DNA from: Methanococcoides seepicolus
Lineage (GTDB): Archaea > Halobacteriota > Methanosarcinia > Methanosarcinales > Methanosarcinaceae
Assembly: GCF_023684405.1 (NCBI RefSeq)
Contig: NZ_JAGSOI010000006.1
Location: 1-64,000, forward strand
Length of the DNA stretch: 64,000 bases
Direction: 5' to 3'
Shown here: piece after piece, positions 1-9,079 of the stretch
Numbering within the stretch: the first letter of the stretch is position 1
How the letters are laid out: each line of letters begins with the position of its first letter
The notes under the pieces: generated by a model
What the model saw: the letters and a program-made list of their open reading frames with translations, nothing else
What the model was told of the DNA's origin: nothing
The model's database searches: none
Program-made: the position numbers and the translations under genes

Positions 1-1
1 T

Positions 2-145
2 GAAGGATATAACAGCATAATTAGGCACTTTCTGGCAAGATTGAGAAGAAAGTCAAAGTGTTATACTAAGAGTCTTGAAATGCTGAAGTACTCTGTTCTT
101 CTTTTGATGAAGTACAGAAATAAAGAGTTAGCTATGTTTAGTTAA
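2..145 (+). mobile_element. IS1-family transposase, C-terminal fragment cut by the window edge
   Basis: An open frame enters at the left edge and stops with TAA at 143-145. Its 47 residues match the C-terminal pattern of IS1-type (DDE, InsB-like) transposases: a Tyr-Asn-Ser in place of the usual Asn-Asn pair, then RHFLARLRRK, then a KSLEM motif and a hydrophobic tail. The transposase lets the element cut and paste or copy itself. Most of the gene lies left of the window, so I cannot tell whether the element is intact. I could not identify its terminal inverted repeat in the bases that follow. Confidence 0.7.
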
Positions 146-1074
146 CAATGCCAAAATTTCATTTGAAAAAGAAAAGTAAAACAAATAAAGCTCCATAAAG
201 GAAGGAAGATGATAGCGATTTTCTAAATCATGCTACATCTTCCAAAAACCCGATGGATAAGGTCTATGAAAAATCCAATAAATTCGGATATTGACCTTCT
301 CAGTTATAAGCTTACAGGCGATTTTACTTTTACTTCTTGTATTATCAGATAAATGAATTAGTGAGGGGACCAATTTTTGGTTTGCTTTTTTTTATAGATG
401 AAACAGATAGTGTAAACCTTTTATTTTTGTCAATAATTTATAGTGAGATGTATGGATATGAATTTGTTGACCTTTTTGCTTACTCTCGTCCATCCCCTGA
501 ATTGAAACATATCTTTTACCATATTAGGGTCATTGGTGTAATTGATCGCAAAGTCATATTTTTGATTAGATTTTGATAATCGAAGGAGTAGTTGCATAAG
601 GATCTTGTAATTTGAGTTTATGAATTGTCCCACATCGATCCTTTGAAGATATCTCAGAATGATGTTTCACAAGTTATCTTATAATAGTTTTTTGAAAAAG
701 GCTATCTTGAGGCTTTCCTATTGCCATGCCTATGACAGCATGAAATAGATCTTACTATTAAGTCCATTTATTGGAATTTTAATAGGTTGATGTGGATTGT
801 GGTGCATTTTTGACATATTTAGTAGGATTTAATTCAAATCGATCAGTAAGTGACCTTATTTTTCGATTGGAAATGCATGTGCAGGGAATTTTGCCACCTA
901 TAAGTGTATCGTCTGATGCCGCTTATATTAGTTTGAACTGTAATTTGTTCACTACTAAATTTTCTCCTAATCATTATGATGAGTATATATAAGGATTTCG
1001 TAACCTTTAAATAAAAGAAACACCCAGATTGATTGGGGATAATTAAATCAAATTAAAGATGTGGTGTAGGGAAA
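146..1074. other. gene-poor AT-rich stretch next to the insertion sequence
   Basis: This stretch is AT-rich and broken by stops in all frames. The short open frames at 337-576 and 792-992 have no clear ribosome binding site. The second contains a stretch ending in SSDAAYIS that faintly resembles the region around the second catalytic Asp of DDE transposases, so the stretch may be decayed transposon sequence. I do not recognise any intact gene. Confidence 0.4.
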
Positions 1075-1320
1075 ATGCGTCGTGGAAAGATTGAAATAAT
1101 GGTAGATATTTTAAATGTTGTAAAGAAGTCACAGGTGACAAAAACTGCAATAGTTTATAATGCAAACTTAAATTTTAACAGGGCTGATCAGTATATCAAC
1201 ATGATGATGGATGTTGGTCTTGTAGAAAAAACTTCAAACAAGTATTCAATAACTGATCTAGGGTCTGAATATCTTTATAAGATAAATGATATGGGTTCGA
1301 TCTTTTCTGCTGAGTTTTGA
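1075..1320 (+). CDS. small winged helix-turn-helix protein
   Basis: The 81-residue product has the layout of the archaeal stand-alone winged-helix family (HTH_45 type). A basic first helix opens with RRGKIEI, a helix-turn-helix follows around residues 20-50, and a beta wing ends in KYSITDLGSEYL. Such proteins bind DNA as dimers and usually repress or activate neighbouring genes. The target cannot be read from the sequence; the following gene for a secreted beta-helix protein is a candidate only by proximity. The start at 1075 follows a GTAGGG stretch that may serve as a weak ribosome binding site. Confidence 0.7.
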   Translation: MRRGKIEIMVDILNVVKKSQVTKTAIVYNANLNFNRADQYINMMMDVGLVEKTSNKYSITDLGSEYLYKINDMGSIFSAEF

Positions 1321-1499
1321 TTTTAAATCCATTTTTTTTAATTTTGTTTTGATCAACTTTACCAGGTATCAATCCTAATTAATAGTTCTGACTATTGGTC
1401 ATGACCTCACGTACTAATTATCCGTTCTAAAGTATAGTTCATTCTTCTTTATTACTTTTTTTAGCATTCTATCTACTGCAATTGGGGTGAAGGTACATA

Positions 1500-2228
1500 A
1501 TGAACATTAGAATACATGTTATGATCAAATTATTCTTGTTACCATTACTTATGTCAGTCATCGTAACAAAGGTAAATTCAGCCACTATTGAAGTAGGGCC
1601 TGGAAAAGAATATTCCTGTATACAGGATGCTGTAAACAATGCAAATGAGGGGGACAAGATCATTGTCCATAATGGCATTTATGAAGAGAATGTGATCGTA
1701 AATAAGCAACTGACATTACAGGGAGTGGGAAGTCCTGTCATAGATGCAAAGGGATTCGGAAATCCCATTAATCTCTATGCCGGAAATTCGGTAGTTGATG
1801 GATTTGTTCTTTGCAACGGAAGAAGCGGATTATATATGGTTTCAAAAGATAATGTCATAAAAAATAATACTATAAAAGAAAACCAATATGGAATCTATCT
1901 TTTCAAATCCGGGGGAAATGTAATTGAACAGAATCTTATTGACGGGTACCTGAGGGATGGTCTATACCTTCTGACAAAAAGCAATAATAATGTGATCAGT
2001 GGCAATATGATCAATGATAATAATGGAAGCATCCGCATAATTGCTTCTGATGACAATAAGATATCCCTAAATAGCATGGTCAATAATTCTGTAGTTTCAA
2101 AAGGAGATCACCAGTGGGACAATGGAATTGGAAAAGGTCGATATTATAGTTTCTTTGATGAAGGCAGTGAAGGCTTCATCGATACAGTCGATGATAACTC
2201 TCAGATGTCTCTCACAAAATACCGGTAA
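1500..2228 (+). CDS. secreted NosD-like right-handed beta-helix protein
   Basis: The N-terminal 28 residues form a signal peptide ending near VNSA. The rest is a repeating series of short units (INLYAGNSVVDG, NVIKNNTIKENQYGIY, NNVISGNMINDN) typical of NosD/PbH1 right-handed beta-helix proteins, which methanosarcinal cells export to the surface. The last part contains WDNGIGKGRYYSFFDEG, the usual closing motif of such domains, in which a WDNG is followed by YYS and F-D-E. At 242 residues it is short for the family, carrying a single domain without the usual C-terminal anchor or PGF-type tail. Its ligand is unknown; family members are thought to bind carbohydrate. Confidence 0.75.
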   Translation: MNIRIHVMIKLFLLPLLMSVIVTKVNSATIEVGPGKEYSCIQDAVNNANEGDKIIVHNGIYEENVIVNKQLTLQGVGSPVIDAKGFGNPINLYAGNSVVDGFVLCNGRSGLYMVSKDNVIKNNTIKENQYGIYLFKSGGNVIEQNLIDGYLRDGLYLLTKSNNNVISGNMINDNNGSIRIIASDDNKISLNSMVNNSVVSKGDHQWDNGIGKGRYYSFFDEGSEGFIDTVDDNSQMSLTKYR

Positions 2229-2495
2229 GAGATGCTATTGGTATGTGTATGCTGACTCAGTATTGAATCCACACAAACAGCAGTATGCACACAAAATGAA
2301 CCCGTTGAATGGGTGAAATTATGATCTCAGGGATATCTGAGTTCCCTGCTGCCACATTTCCTGTATTGAGTAGGATGGAATTATTCCTTACACTCAACAA
2401 AAAAAGAATTCATGTTCCGTCACAAATGCGAACTTTCTTTTTTTATAGTTCTACTTTATGTACTTACTTAATACTACCATCTAAAAATAAGTGAT
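2229..2495. terminator. convergent intergenic region with a weak hairpin
   Basis: This stretch lies between two convergent genes. At 2376-2407 TTGAGT and ACTCAA flank an inner GGAAT/ATTCC hairpin, followed by an A-rich run. It could end transcripts from either side. A 61-codon open frame at 2309-2494 has no family features, and I treat it as chance. Confidence 0.35.
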
Positions 2496-2693
2496 TCATT
2501 CACTCATTTTTCTGTGAATTAAGCCGCCCAGCCAGTAACCCACCATTCCTATAGCAAAAGCCAGTGGTACAAGAATGAGCATCTTGAAACCCATGGGGAT
2601 GAGTAGGGGGAATGCTATCAGCACAAAAATAAATATAAATATGGCATATCCGCCATACTGCGCTTGTTTTTTGCTAATATTTTTCATCGACAT
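2496..2693 (-). CDS. small two-helix membrane protein
   Basis: The 65-residue product has a basic N-terminus (KNISKKQ), a first hydrophobic helix at about 15-33, a short loop, a second helix at about 35-55, and a charged end HRKMSE. Nothing identifies a function. The gene stands alone between the beta-helix protein and the thioredoxin, reading away from the latter, so they may share a promoter region at about 2694-2819. Similar tiny membrane proteins are common in methanogens and mostly uncharacterised. Confidence 0.6.
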   Translation of the reverse strand: MSMKNISKKQAQYGGYAIFIFIFVLIAFPLLIPMGFKMLILVPLAFAIGMVGYWLGGLIHRKMSE

Positions 2694-2819
2694 AATAAAT
2701 TCTCTATAAGCTGATACTATTTAAATGAAGCCTAAATCTCAAATGTGCAATGTTAAATAATTTACGTGCATATGATTAATGGTAGCATAAATTACATTTT
2801 AAATAAAAAGGTGTTATAA

Positions 2820-3248
2820 ATGGGATTGGGAAGTTTTATCGGAAGCATTTTCGGGAAACAGAATCAAGTCAAATTTAATGAACCCGTGGTTGAGGAGTTG
2901 AACAAGAATCTCTTCATGATAAATACCCTTGCTTTTGAGGCAGAGGTGGAACATTCAGAATTGCCCGTTGTAGTTGATTGTTTTACAAAGACATGCCCAC
3001 CTTGTAAAAAGATGGGGCCTGTATTCGAAAAACTGGCAGGTGAATACGAATCAAAGGTAAAGTTTATTAAGATTGACCTTAAAGGTTCACCTGAAATCGG
3101 AAAAAGGTTCAATATATTAGGAGTCCCTACTCTTCTTTTCTTCAAAGATGGGGATCTGGAGAATAATGTTGTTGGCTACACCAACGAAGATAAACTCCGA
3201 GAACATCTTGATAACTTACTGGAACAACCGTCCGGAAATAGTTCATGA
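2820..3248 (+). CDS. thioredoxin with N-terminal extension and CPPC active site
   Basis: The thioredoxin fold covers about residues 35-135. The active site is TCPPCKKMGP, a CPPC pair instead of the common CGPC, and the cis-proline lies in GVPTLLFF. About 35 residues precede the fold and open with a glycine-rich amphipathic segment, which may dock the protein to a membrane or partner. Thioredoxins reduce disulfides in target proteins. The next gene, 12 bases downstream, encodes the catalytic subunit of a ferredoxin:thioredoxin reductase, so the two probably form an electron path from ferredoxin to protein disulfides. The ATG is preceded by AGGTGTTATAA, a good ribosome binding site. Confidence 0.9.
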   Translation: MGLGSFIGSIFGKQNQVKFNEPVVEELNKNLFMINTLAFEAEVEHSELPVVVDCFTKTCPPCKKMGPVFEKLAGEYESKVKFIKIDLKGSPEIGKRFNILGVPTLLFFKDGDLENNVVGYTNEDKLREHLDNLLEQPSGNSS

Positions 3249-3260
3249 GAAGTGAAAAAC

Positions 3261-3545
3261 ATGACAAATAATGAATCTACTAAAGAAGACATGCACGTAT
3301 GGACATCCAAATATGCCGATAAGGCTGGATATATGTTAAATCCCGACGATGAGTCGTTGCATCTTGTTCTTGAAGGACTTGCAAGGAACAGGAACAAACA
3401 CGGGAAGAACTACTGTCCCTGCAGGATCGTGACCGGTGATGATCAGGAGGACAAAAAAATAATATGTCCCTGTATCTATCATAAGGACGAGATCAGTAAT
3501 GATGGCTCCTGTCATTGTGATCTGTTCTTTAAGAAAAAGGACTGA
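3261..3545 (+). CDS. ferredoxin:thioredoxin reductase catalytic subunit
   Basis: This 94-residue protein has the conserved cysteine pattern of the FTR beta chain: CPCR, then CPC, then CHCDLF. Four of these cysteines hold a [4Fe-4S] cluster, and a Cys pair next to it forms the redox-active disulfide. It takes electrons one at a time from ferredoxin and reduces the disulfide of thioredoxin, presumably the CPPC thioredoxin encoded just upstream. I place the start at ATG 3261 because a GAAGTGA ribosome binding site lies at the right distance; an in-frame GTG at 3252 is possible. Methanogen versions work without the variable alpha subunit of plants, and none is seen here. Confidence 0.92.
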   Translation: MTNNESTKEDMHVWTSKYADKAGYMLNPDDESLHLVLEGLARNRNKHGKNYCPCRIVTGDDQEDKKIICPCIYHKDEISNDGSCHCDLFFKKKD

Positions 3546-3600
3546 AAAGAAAGATAGCACATCTTTCCTTCGTTATTTTTAATATTTTTCAGGTGAATTC

Positions 3601-4059
3601 ATGACAAATGCATTGGAAATATACCAGTTACTACCAAAAACAAATTGCAAACAGTGTGGTAAAGCGACCTGTATGGCGTTTGCAGCAGCACTTCTTTCAA
3701 GAGAGGTCGTGGTCGATGATTGCCCGCCTCTGAAAGAGGACAAGTTCAAAGAGAACTATGAAAAACTTTCCGAGATCATCACACCTGCAGGAGAGGCTTC
3801 TGAGTCGGGTATGATCGTGCATACTGAAAAATGCATTGGGTGCGGTAACTGTGTTGTTGCATGTCCTGTTAACGTGGCTGAAGATCCGTATGGTGCAGGT
3901 TCAGGAAATGCACCCACCAGTGACAATGTGATCCTTCGGGTAGAGGATGGTGTCGTACGTCTATCCAATGTAAGTCAGTGTCGCCGATTTGGTAAGAATA
4001 AGATACTATGCAATGGTTGTATCGTTACATGCCCCACAAAAGCAATTGAATTCGTCTGA
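3601..4059 (+). CDS. iron-sulfur protein of the formylmethanofuran dehydrogenase cluster (FwdG/FmdF-like)
   Basis: The N-terminus (about residues 10-45) carries NCKQCGKATC plus a later DDCPPL, the four-Cys [4Fe-4S] domain also seen in CO dehydrogenase/acetyl-CoA synthase corrinoid subunits. The C-terminal half is a two-cluster ferredoxin with CIGCGNCVVACP and CNGCIVTCP. It probably wires electrons to the FwdB subunit encoded 16 bases downstream. An AGGTGA ribosome binding site precedes the ATG. The combination of a CdhE-type Fe-S domain with a ferredoxin is a fixed neighbour of fwdB in Methanosarcinaceae as far as I recall; the exact subunit letter is uncertain. Confidence 0.75.
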   Translation: MTNALEIYQLLPKTNCKQCGKATCMAFAAALLSREVVVDDCPPLKEDKFKENYEKLSEIITPAGEASESGMIVHTEKCIGCGNCVVACPVNVAEDPYGAGSGNAPTSDNVILRVEDGVVRLSNVSQCRRFGKNKILCNGCIVTCPTKAIEFV

Positions 4060-4075
4060 TCATGGTGTGAAACAA

Positions 4076-5320
4076 ATGGAAAATGAATATTACGTTTGCA
4101 CAGGTTGTGGACTTCTCTGTGATGATATAGAGGTCGAGCTAGAGGATGGTAAGGTTTCAAAGGTGAACAATGCATGTCTAAAGGGTGTAGCTCGCCTGAA
4201 AGAATGTAATAGACCTGCTGAGTGTAGGATCGATGGCGCACCCGCATCTCTTGAAGATGCTATCATAGAAGCTGCCCGAATACTCAAGGAAGCCGATTCT
4301 CCGGTGCTCTTTGGAATGGGGAACTCGACCAGTCAGGCACAGAAAAATGCTATTGAGGTAGCAAAAAGGACTGGTGCTTATTTTGATGATACTTCTTCGT
4401 TCTGCCAGGGACCTGTCGTCGAAGCAATACTTGAGAATAAGATAAGGACCTGCACACTTGATGAAGTAAAGGACAAGGCGGATGTTATTGTCTACTGGGG
4501 AGCAGACCCCTCTAACTCACATCCGAGACATCTGTCCAAATACACCTATTTCCCCCGTGGAAAAGAAAGACAACGTGGTTGGGAGGAAGATCGTACAGCT
4601 ATTTGCATCGATGTGAGGAAGTCTGATACTGCTACTATCTGTGGTGATAAGTTCTACCAGATACCGCCACAGGCGGATGAAGAGCTGCTTAATGCACTCG
4701 CAAATGGTCTTTCCGGCAAGGTCCCCAAGGTTTCTTTCGGAATGGGTCCGAAGAAGATACTTGAACTTGCGAATATGCTTAAAAAAGCTGAATTCGGGGT
4801 GATCTGTGTTGGCTTGGGCCTTGTTTATTCACTTGAGGAAATTGAACCGCTAGTCCGTTTAATGGATAAGCTCAATGAAGTTTCCAACTTCCATCTCATC
4901 CCGATGGTAGGTCAGTATAATATGCGGGGATCCAATCATAACCTGCATGAGGAAACCGGATATATAAACCGTGTCAAATTCACAGGGAATGATGTTGAAC
5001 ATGGGGCACACTGTTCTGTTGTGGAATTGCTGAGGGCAAGAACCGTTGATGCAGCGCTAATAATAGGGTCTGACCCGATGTCAAGTCTTCCAGGCAGTAT
5101 TGCAAAAGAGCTGTTGGACATTTCGGTAATCACTATTGATCCATGCAATACTCTGACGTCCCGAAAAGCAAAAGTGTCAATTCCAGCCGCAACTGCAGGA
5201 TCCGAGTGTGGGGGAACTGCTGTCAGGATGGATGGTGTTGAAGTGGAGTTCAAAGCCATGACTGAAACTGATCGAATGTGTGATGCAGAGATACTGGAAC
5301 GCATTATGGGGGAATTATAA
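4076..5320 (+). CDS. fwdB: formylmethanofuran dehydrogenase subunit B
   Basis: FwdB is the catalytic subunit that binds the tungsten or molybdenum bis-pterin cofactor and reduces CO2 to formate at the start of methanogenesis, or runs in reverse to CO2 in methylotrophic growth. The N-terminus has YVCTGCGLLCDDIE, which supplies ligands for a [4Fe-4S] cluster, and SSFCQGP near residue 110 carries the Cys expected to ligate the metal (selenocysteine in some methanogens, Cys here). It is 414 residues, normal for the family. I set the start at ATG 4076, because a GGTGTGA site sits just upstream and family members begin next to this motif; an upstream in-frame start would overlap the previous gene. 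fwdA and fwdC are not present nearby. Confidence 0.93.
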   Translation: MENEYYVCTGCGLLCDDIEVELEDGKVSKVNNACLKGVARLKECNRPAECRIDGAPASLEDAIIEAARILKEADSPVLFGMGNSTSQAQKNAIEVAKRTGAYFDDTSSFCQGPVVEAILENKIRTCTLDEVKDKADVIVYWGADPSNSHPRHLSKYTYFPRGKERQRGWEEDRTAICIDVRKSDTATICGDKFYQIPPQADEELLNALANGLSGKVPKVSFGMGPKKILELANMLKKAEFGVICVGLGLVYSLEEIEPLVRLMDKLNEVSNFHLIPMVGQYNMRGSNHNLHEETGYINRVKFTGNDVEHGAHCSVVELLRARTVDAALIIGSDPMSSLPGSIAKELLDISVITIDPCNTLTSRKAKVSIPAATAGSECGGTAVRMDGVEVEFKAMTETDRMCDAEILERIMGEL

Positions 5321-5719
5321 ATGGGATTTGGACAATTTCTCAAAGCTCCTGAATACGATATCAAGATAATAACCTACAGGGATATCTTCCAAAGCACCGC
5401 TCTTGAATCATCAGGATGTGGGGATGAATATGCCGAACGTTCAGCTGTAATTCTGCTGGATAAAGGTGACATGAAGAAGATGGTGCTTAAGGATGGAAGA
5501 AAGGCAGTTCTTAAGAACAACTTCGGAAGAGTTGTTGTGCATCTCAGACCTTCCGACTACGATGAAGGGCATGAAGGCATCGGATACATGACCAACAGCC
5601 CCTGGTCAAATGCCCTGGTATCTTCTGAGACCGGTGGTTCCGGAGTACCTAAATTCAAAATGATAACTGCATCCATCTCTGATGCAAAGGATGAAAAGGT
5701 CACCAGTTTTGATGAGTGA
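5321..5719 (+). CDS. fwdD: formylmethanofuran dehydrogenase subunit D
   Basis: FwdD is the molybdopterin dinucleotide-binding beta-barrel subunit that completes the cofactor pocket on FwdB. The 132-residue product has the family pattern SAVILLDKGDMKKM, then FGRVVVHLRPSD, then GIGYMTNSPWSN, with a substituted C-terminal tail. It starts directly after the fwdB stop with no gap, so the two are translated together. The set of Fe-S protein, FwdB and FwdD without FwdA or FwdC suggests that these subunits assemble with FwdA/FwdC encoded elsewhere. Confidence 0.93.
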   Translation: MGFGQFLKAPEYDIKIITYRDIFQSTALESSGCGDEYAERSAVILLDKGDMKKMVLKDGRKAVLKNNFGRVVVHLRPSDYDEGHEGIGYMTNSPWSNALVSSETGGSGVPKFKMITASISDAKDEKVTSFDE

Positions 5720-5795
5720 CCTTATTCTTTTATTTATTAACAACTTGTTCTGGGCGTTGTCTATCAAAAGTTAGGGTACAAAGCCCGACTAAAGT

Positions 5796-6644
5796 TCAGA
5801 TAAGTTCCTTAGGCTGCTTCTTTTTTGGCAATACTGGCAATGACATAGTATTAACAAGAATGGGGCTTTCAACTTCCTTTGCACGCTCAAGTAAAAGCTC
5901 TTTTCCTTTCTGTGTAAGTGCAAAAAGAGGTACTGCAGTACCTACCTGTGCCAGAGGTTTGATGACATCCCGTATCGCTTTTGATGCACAGGAAGTAATG
6001 ATGTCAAGGTACTTTATTATCTCAAGGGCATTTTCCCTGCTAAGACCTGTAGTATGAGCTCCGATGATCATTAGCTCAAGGTCGTTCTCACCCTCAATTT
6101 CGCGAAGCATTCTGGCAGTTCCGGGGTCAACAACAGTAACAGCAATTCTCTTGAAACCGAGTTCAATTGCCTTAAGGACTCCTCCGACAGGATCGATTAT
6201 GGCAGTAGATGGATTAAGCACAATACCGCCCATCTTCCCAATGCGGTCCATGACCTCATCAATAGGTTCGGTCTCCACAAGTCCCGAAATCCTTGCTCCC
6301 ATTCCCTGAACAAGCACCGGATTGTTCGTGATAACAGTGCCTGCACCGTCACAAACTGTCACTGTAGTATCGAGGATGTCCCTTCCAAGTCCTGTCATCA
6401 TAACTTCCGAAGCGCCAAAACCCACGAAAACATCCATCTCAAGCATACGGTCCTTTGTAAAAAGACCAAAATCCTTTATGCGAAACTCCATATTCTCCTT
6501 AACAGCCTCGCGTGTGATCCTTTTAATGCCTCTTGCTTTCTCGAACAGTGGGCACCAGTCTATTTCCGGTTCACCGACTTCAACCACTTCGCCATTCTCT
6601 ACAACGACTTTCGTCTTTCCAAGGATCTCCATTACATGTGGCAT
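5796..6644 (-). CDS. methanogenesis marker protein 8 (DUF2099)
   Basis: This protein belongs to the DUF2099 family, found almost only in methanogens and known as methanogenesis marker 8; its biochemical role is not established. Recognisable stretches are IDWCPLFEKARGI near residue 35, VTVCDGAGTVITNNP, MGGIVLNPSTAIIDP and IIGAHTTGLSRENA, with a conserved Cys in DIITSCASKAIRD. I place the start at 6644 because GTGAGGTT, a good ribosome binding site, lies 6-8 bases upstream; an in-frame extension to 6677 is unlikely. It converges on fwdD and lies just downstream of the aryl-CoA ligase gene on the same strand, 75 bases away, so it may share that transcript. Confidence 0.88.
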   Translation of the reverse strand: MPHVMEILGKTKVVVENGEVVEVGEPEIDWCPLFEKARGIKRITREAVKENMEFRIKDFGLFTKDRMLEMDVFVGFGASEVMMTGLGRDILDTTVTVCDGAGTVITNNPVLVQGMGARISGLVETEPIDEVMDRIGKMGGIVLNPSTAIIDPVGGVLKAIELGFKRIAVTVVDPGTARMLREIEGENDLELMIIGAHTTGLSRENALEIIKYLDIITSCASKAIRDVIKPLAQVGTAVPLFALTQKGKELLLERAKEVESPILVNTMSLPVLPKKKQPKELI

Positions 6645-6719
6645 TATCGCAACCTCACAACTGATATTTGAGAACAATTATTCTTATTGGCATGCAATAT
6701 CTGGATGCAAAAAAGGGAC

Positions 6720-8021
6720 TCAGATAGCTTCCCTTCTGTCAAAGACCCTCTTTGCTTTACCTGTGCTTCTTGGAATTGTTCCCTTTTCCACAAGTTCGAC
6801 ATTGGCCCTGATGTTCAATACGCTCTTAAGCTCGCTTTCAACAAGTCTTCTTGTTGATTCGAGGTCCTGTATCTCACCTGTGAATGCACCTTCATCGAGT
6901 TCTACCCTGACTGTTATCTCGTCCAGTTTCTTCTTGTTCCTGTCAAGATATATCTCGAACTGGTCGGTGATCTTCCCGATCCTCACAAGAACATTCTCTA
7001 TCTGTGATGGGAAAACATTGATGCCTCTTACAATAAGCATATCATCTGCTCTTCCGAGTATCCTTGAGATACGGTTGCTTGTACGTCCACAAACACACTC
7101 GCTTTTAAGAAGTCTTGTGATGTCGCCGGTACGATATCTGATCACAGGAAATGCTTCCTTTGTTAATGAAGTAAGCACAAGTTCGCCCTTCTCACCTTCA
7201 GCAACCTGTTCGCCATCCTCGTCAAGCACTTCAACAAGATAATGATCACTCCATATGTGAAGACCGTCCTGCTCCTGGCACTCGAATGCGATACCAGGCC
7301 CCATCATCTCGGATAGGCCATAGGAATCATACGCTTTAATGTTGAACGCATCTTCAAGTTCCTTTCTGGTACTGGAAGACCATGGTTCTGCACCAAAGCA
7401 TCCTACTCGTAATGATAATTTATCAAGGACATTCATTTCCCTGACAGTTTCTGCAAGGTAAAGTCCATAAGAAGGAGTACAATGAATAGCAGTAACGCCA
7501 AAGTCCTGCATCATTTCGATCTGTCTTACTGTATTTCCGGTCCCGCTTGGTACGGCCATGGCGCCAAGTTGTTCGATACCATAGTGAAAACCCAGTCCGC
7601 CTGTAAAAAGGCCATAATTAACGGCATTCTGGAAAACATCATTCGCGTCCAGACCGACCATAGTAAAATTACGTGCCATCATATTTGCCCATGTTTCGAT
7701 ATCATTGGCAGTATATCCGACAACCGTTGGTTTCCCACTTGTCCCTGAAGAAGCGTGGATACGCACAATATCTTTTTTTGGGACTGCGAAAAGACCGAAT
7801 GGATAGTTGTCACGAAGGTCCGTCTTTTTGGTCATTGGTAACTTTCTGATATCATCCAGTGATCTGATATCATCAGGAGTGATACCCAGGGCTTTGAACT
7901 TCTCTCGATAAAAAGGCACATTATTATAGACTGCTGCAGCCGTTTTCTTCAAGCGATTCAATTGCAATTCAAGAAGTTCATCATGTTCCATCGTTTCATA
8001 TTTTGGCTGCCAGTATTTCAT
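6720..8021 (-). CDS. phenylacetate-CoA ligase family protein (PaaK-like)
   Basis: The product is an AMP-forming acyl-CoA ligase of 433 residues. The P-loop-like adenylation motif is HASSGTSGKPTVVGY, followed by SYGLSEMMGPG, the RTGDITR motif and a C-terminal domain with RGINVFPSQIE and the lysine in RSTGKAKRV. PaaK enzymes activate phenylacetate or related aryl acids with ATP and coenzyme A. In methanogens they are thought to work with indolepyruvate ferredoxin oxidoreductase to salvage aryl acids for aromatic amino acid synthesis; that enzyme is not encoded in this window. The ATG at 8021 follows AGGTGATC, an excellent ribosome binding site. Confidence 0.88.
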   Translation of the reverse strand: MKYWQPKYETMEHDELLELQLNRLKKTAAAVYNNVPFYREKFKALGITPDDIRSLDDIRKLPMTKKTDLRDNYPFGLFAVPKKDIVRIHASSGTSGKPTVVGYTANDIETWANMMARNFTMVGLDANDVFQNAVNYGLFTGGLGFHYGIEQLGAMAVPSGTGNTVRQIEMMQDFGVTAIHCTPSYGLYLAETVREMNVLDKLSLRVGCFGAEPWSSSTRKELEDAFNIKAYDSYGLSEMMGPGIAFECQEQDGLHIWSDHYLVEVLDEDGEQVAEGEKGELVLTSLTKEAFPVIRYRTGDITRLLKSECVCGRTSNRISRILGRADDMLIVRGINVFPSQIENVLVRIGKITDQFEIYLDRNKKKLDEITVRVELDEGAFTGEIQDLESTRRLVESELKSVLNIRANVELVEKGTIPRSTGKAKRVFDRREAI

Positions 8022-8284
8022 GATGTGATCACCTTTTCACGTCTGAATGAATTCAATCTTTAAATGATTTACTATGCTTCGTTTAATGTCTTGCAGGTCA
8101 TGAGCATTATCCAATTGATCAAAATATGGTGTCTTAATATCTTTATTTTTTTGAGAATGTATGAAATCCTTATCTCAAATCTCAATAAAATGTTCATGTA
8201 ATAAGTTATTTTGTACATAATTATAGTTTTTGTGGGTAGATAGTTCTAATACGTGTGCAAAGATGTTTATGTTTGAGGATGTCG

Positions 8285-9079
8285 ATGAGCAAAGGATGTA
8301 CATTATTTAGAGATAGCACCAATAATCTGAACTTCCACGATATTACAAAGGCATTATGGAAAGATTTTATCTATGGAGGGCATATTTTTGCATTTGGGGC
8401 TATCTGCGTAGCTATTATGGCATCGATTATATTCGCTATTCCGATAACCTGGGACTTTATGTTGATCATCTACCTGATCTTCTATACGATATATGTGTAC
8501 GACTATTTTACTGGTGCAGAGGAAGACAAGAACAATTACTCAAGTCGTTCAGAATATCTGCAGAACAATGACGAAAAAATGCTGTTAGCTACTATATATG
8601 GTTCCATTGTGGCAATAGCTTTCACATATTTAATTTACAGTGATATCAAAAACATGTTCATTGGGTTTGGGATCCTTGTACTGGGGCTTATGTATCATTC
8701 ACATTTTAAATCCATCACAAAAAAATTGCCAGCATTCAAGAATTTGTTCGTATCACTCGTATGGGGACTCCTCATCTTCACCATGTTCGTCTATTATGGA
8801 TATCAAATTGACATATCTGCAATGGTCATATCAGCTTTCGTATTCCTTAGAATGGTAGGTATCCAGATAATGTTCGACATTCGGGATATAGAAGGGGATC
8901 GAATAAAAGGGCTGTTGCCCATACCGGCAATATTTGGCCATGATAAGAGTATATCGTTGCTCAAAATGCTCAATATTGTAACCTTGATATTGCTTGCAGT
9001 TGGTGTCTATATGAAAATATTGCCAATTTTTGTCTTAATGATAATGTTGGTAATGGCTTATTCAGTAATGTATAAATGA
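8285..9079 (+). CDS. UbiA-family prenyltransferase, possibly cut short by a TGA
   Basis: This is an integral membrane protein with about eight hydrophobic helices. Two acidic motifs mark the UbiA family: YDYFTGAEEDK near residue 73 and MFDIRDIEGDR near residue 197, which bind Mg2+ and the prenyl diphosphate. Such enzymes attach isoprenoid chains to aromatic rings or lipids; the acceptor is unknown. I chose ATG 8285 because GAGGA lies just upstream; an in-frame ATG at 8279 and GTG at 8255 are alternatives. Oddly, the same frame stays open for 47 codons after the TGA at 9077-9079 and encodes another hydrophobic helix, so the gene may have extended to 9223. Confidence 0.75.
   Translation: MSKGCTLFRDSTNNLNFHDITKALWKDFIYGGHIFAFGAICVAIMASIIFAIPITWDFMLIIYLIFYTIYVYDYFTGAEEDKNNYSSRSEYLQNNDEKMLLATIYGSIVAIAFTYLIYSDIKNMFIGFGILVLGLMYHSHFKSITKKLPAFKNLFVSLVWGLLIFTMFVYYGYQIDISAMVISAFVFLRMVGIQIMFDIRDIEGDRIKGLLPIPAIFGHDKSISLLKMLNIVTLILLAVGVYMKILPIFVLMIMLVMAYSVMYK

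Noticed and set aside
337-576. 79-codon open frame on the plus strand
   Set aside because: No ribosome binding site, AT-rich composition and no family pattern; it lies in a stretch of likely transposon debris.
2309-2494. 61-codon open frame after the beta-helix gene
   Set aside because: No start signal; it covers a probable terminator and has no recognisable features.
6322-7242. 306-codon open frame opposite the marker 8 and PaaK genes
   Set aside because: Serine- and threonine-rich antisense shadow of two well-supported genes.
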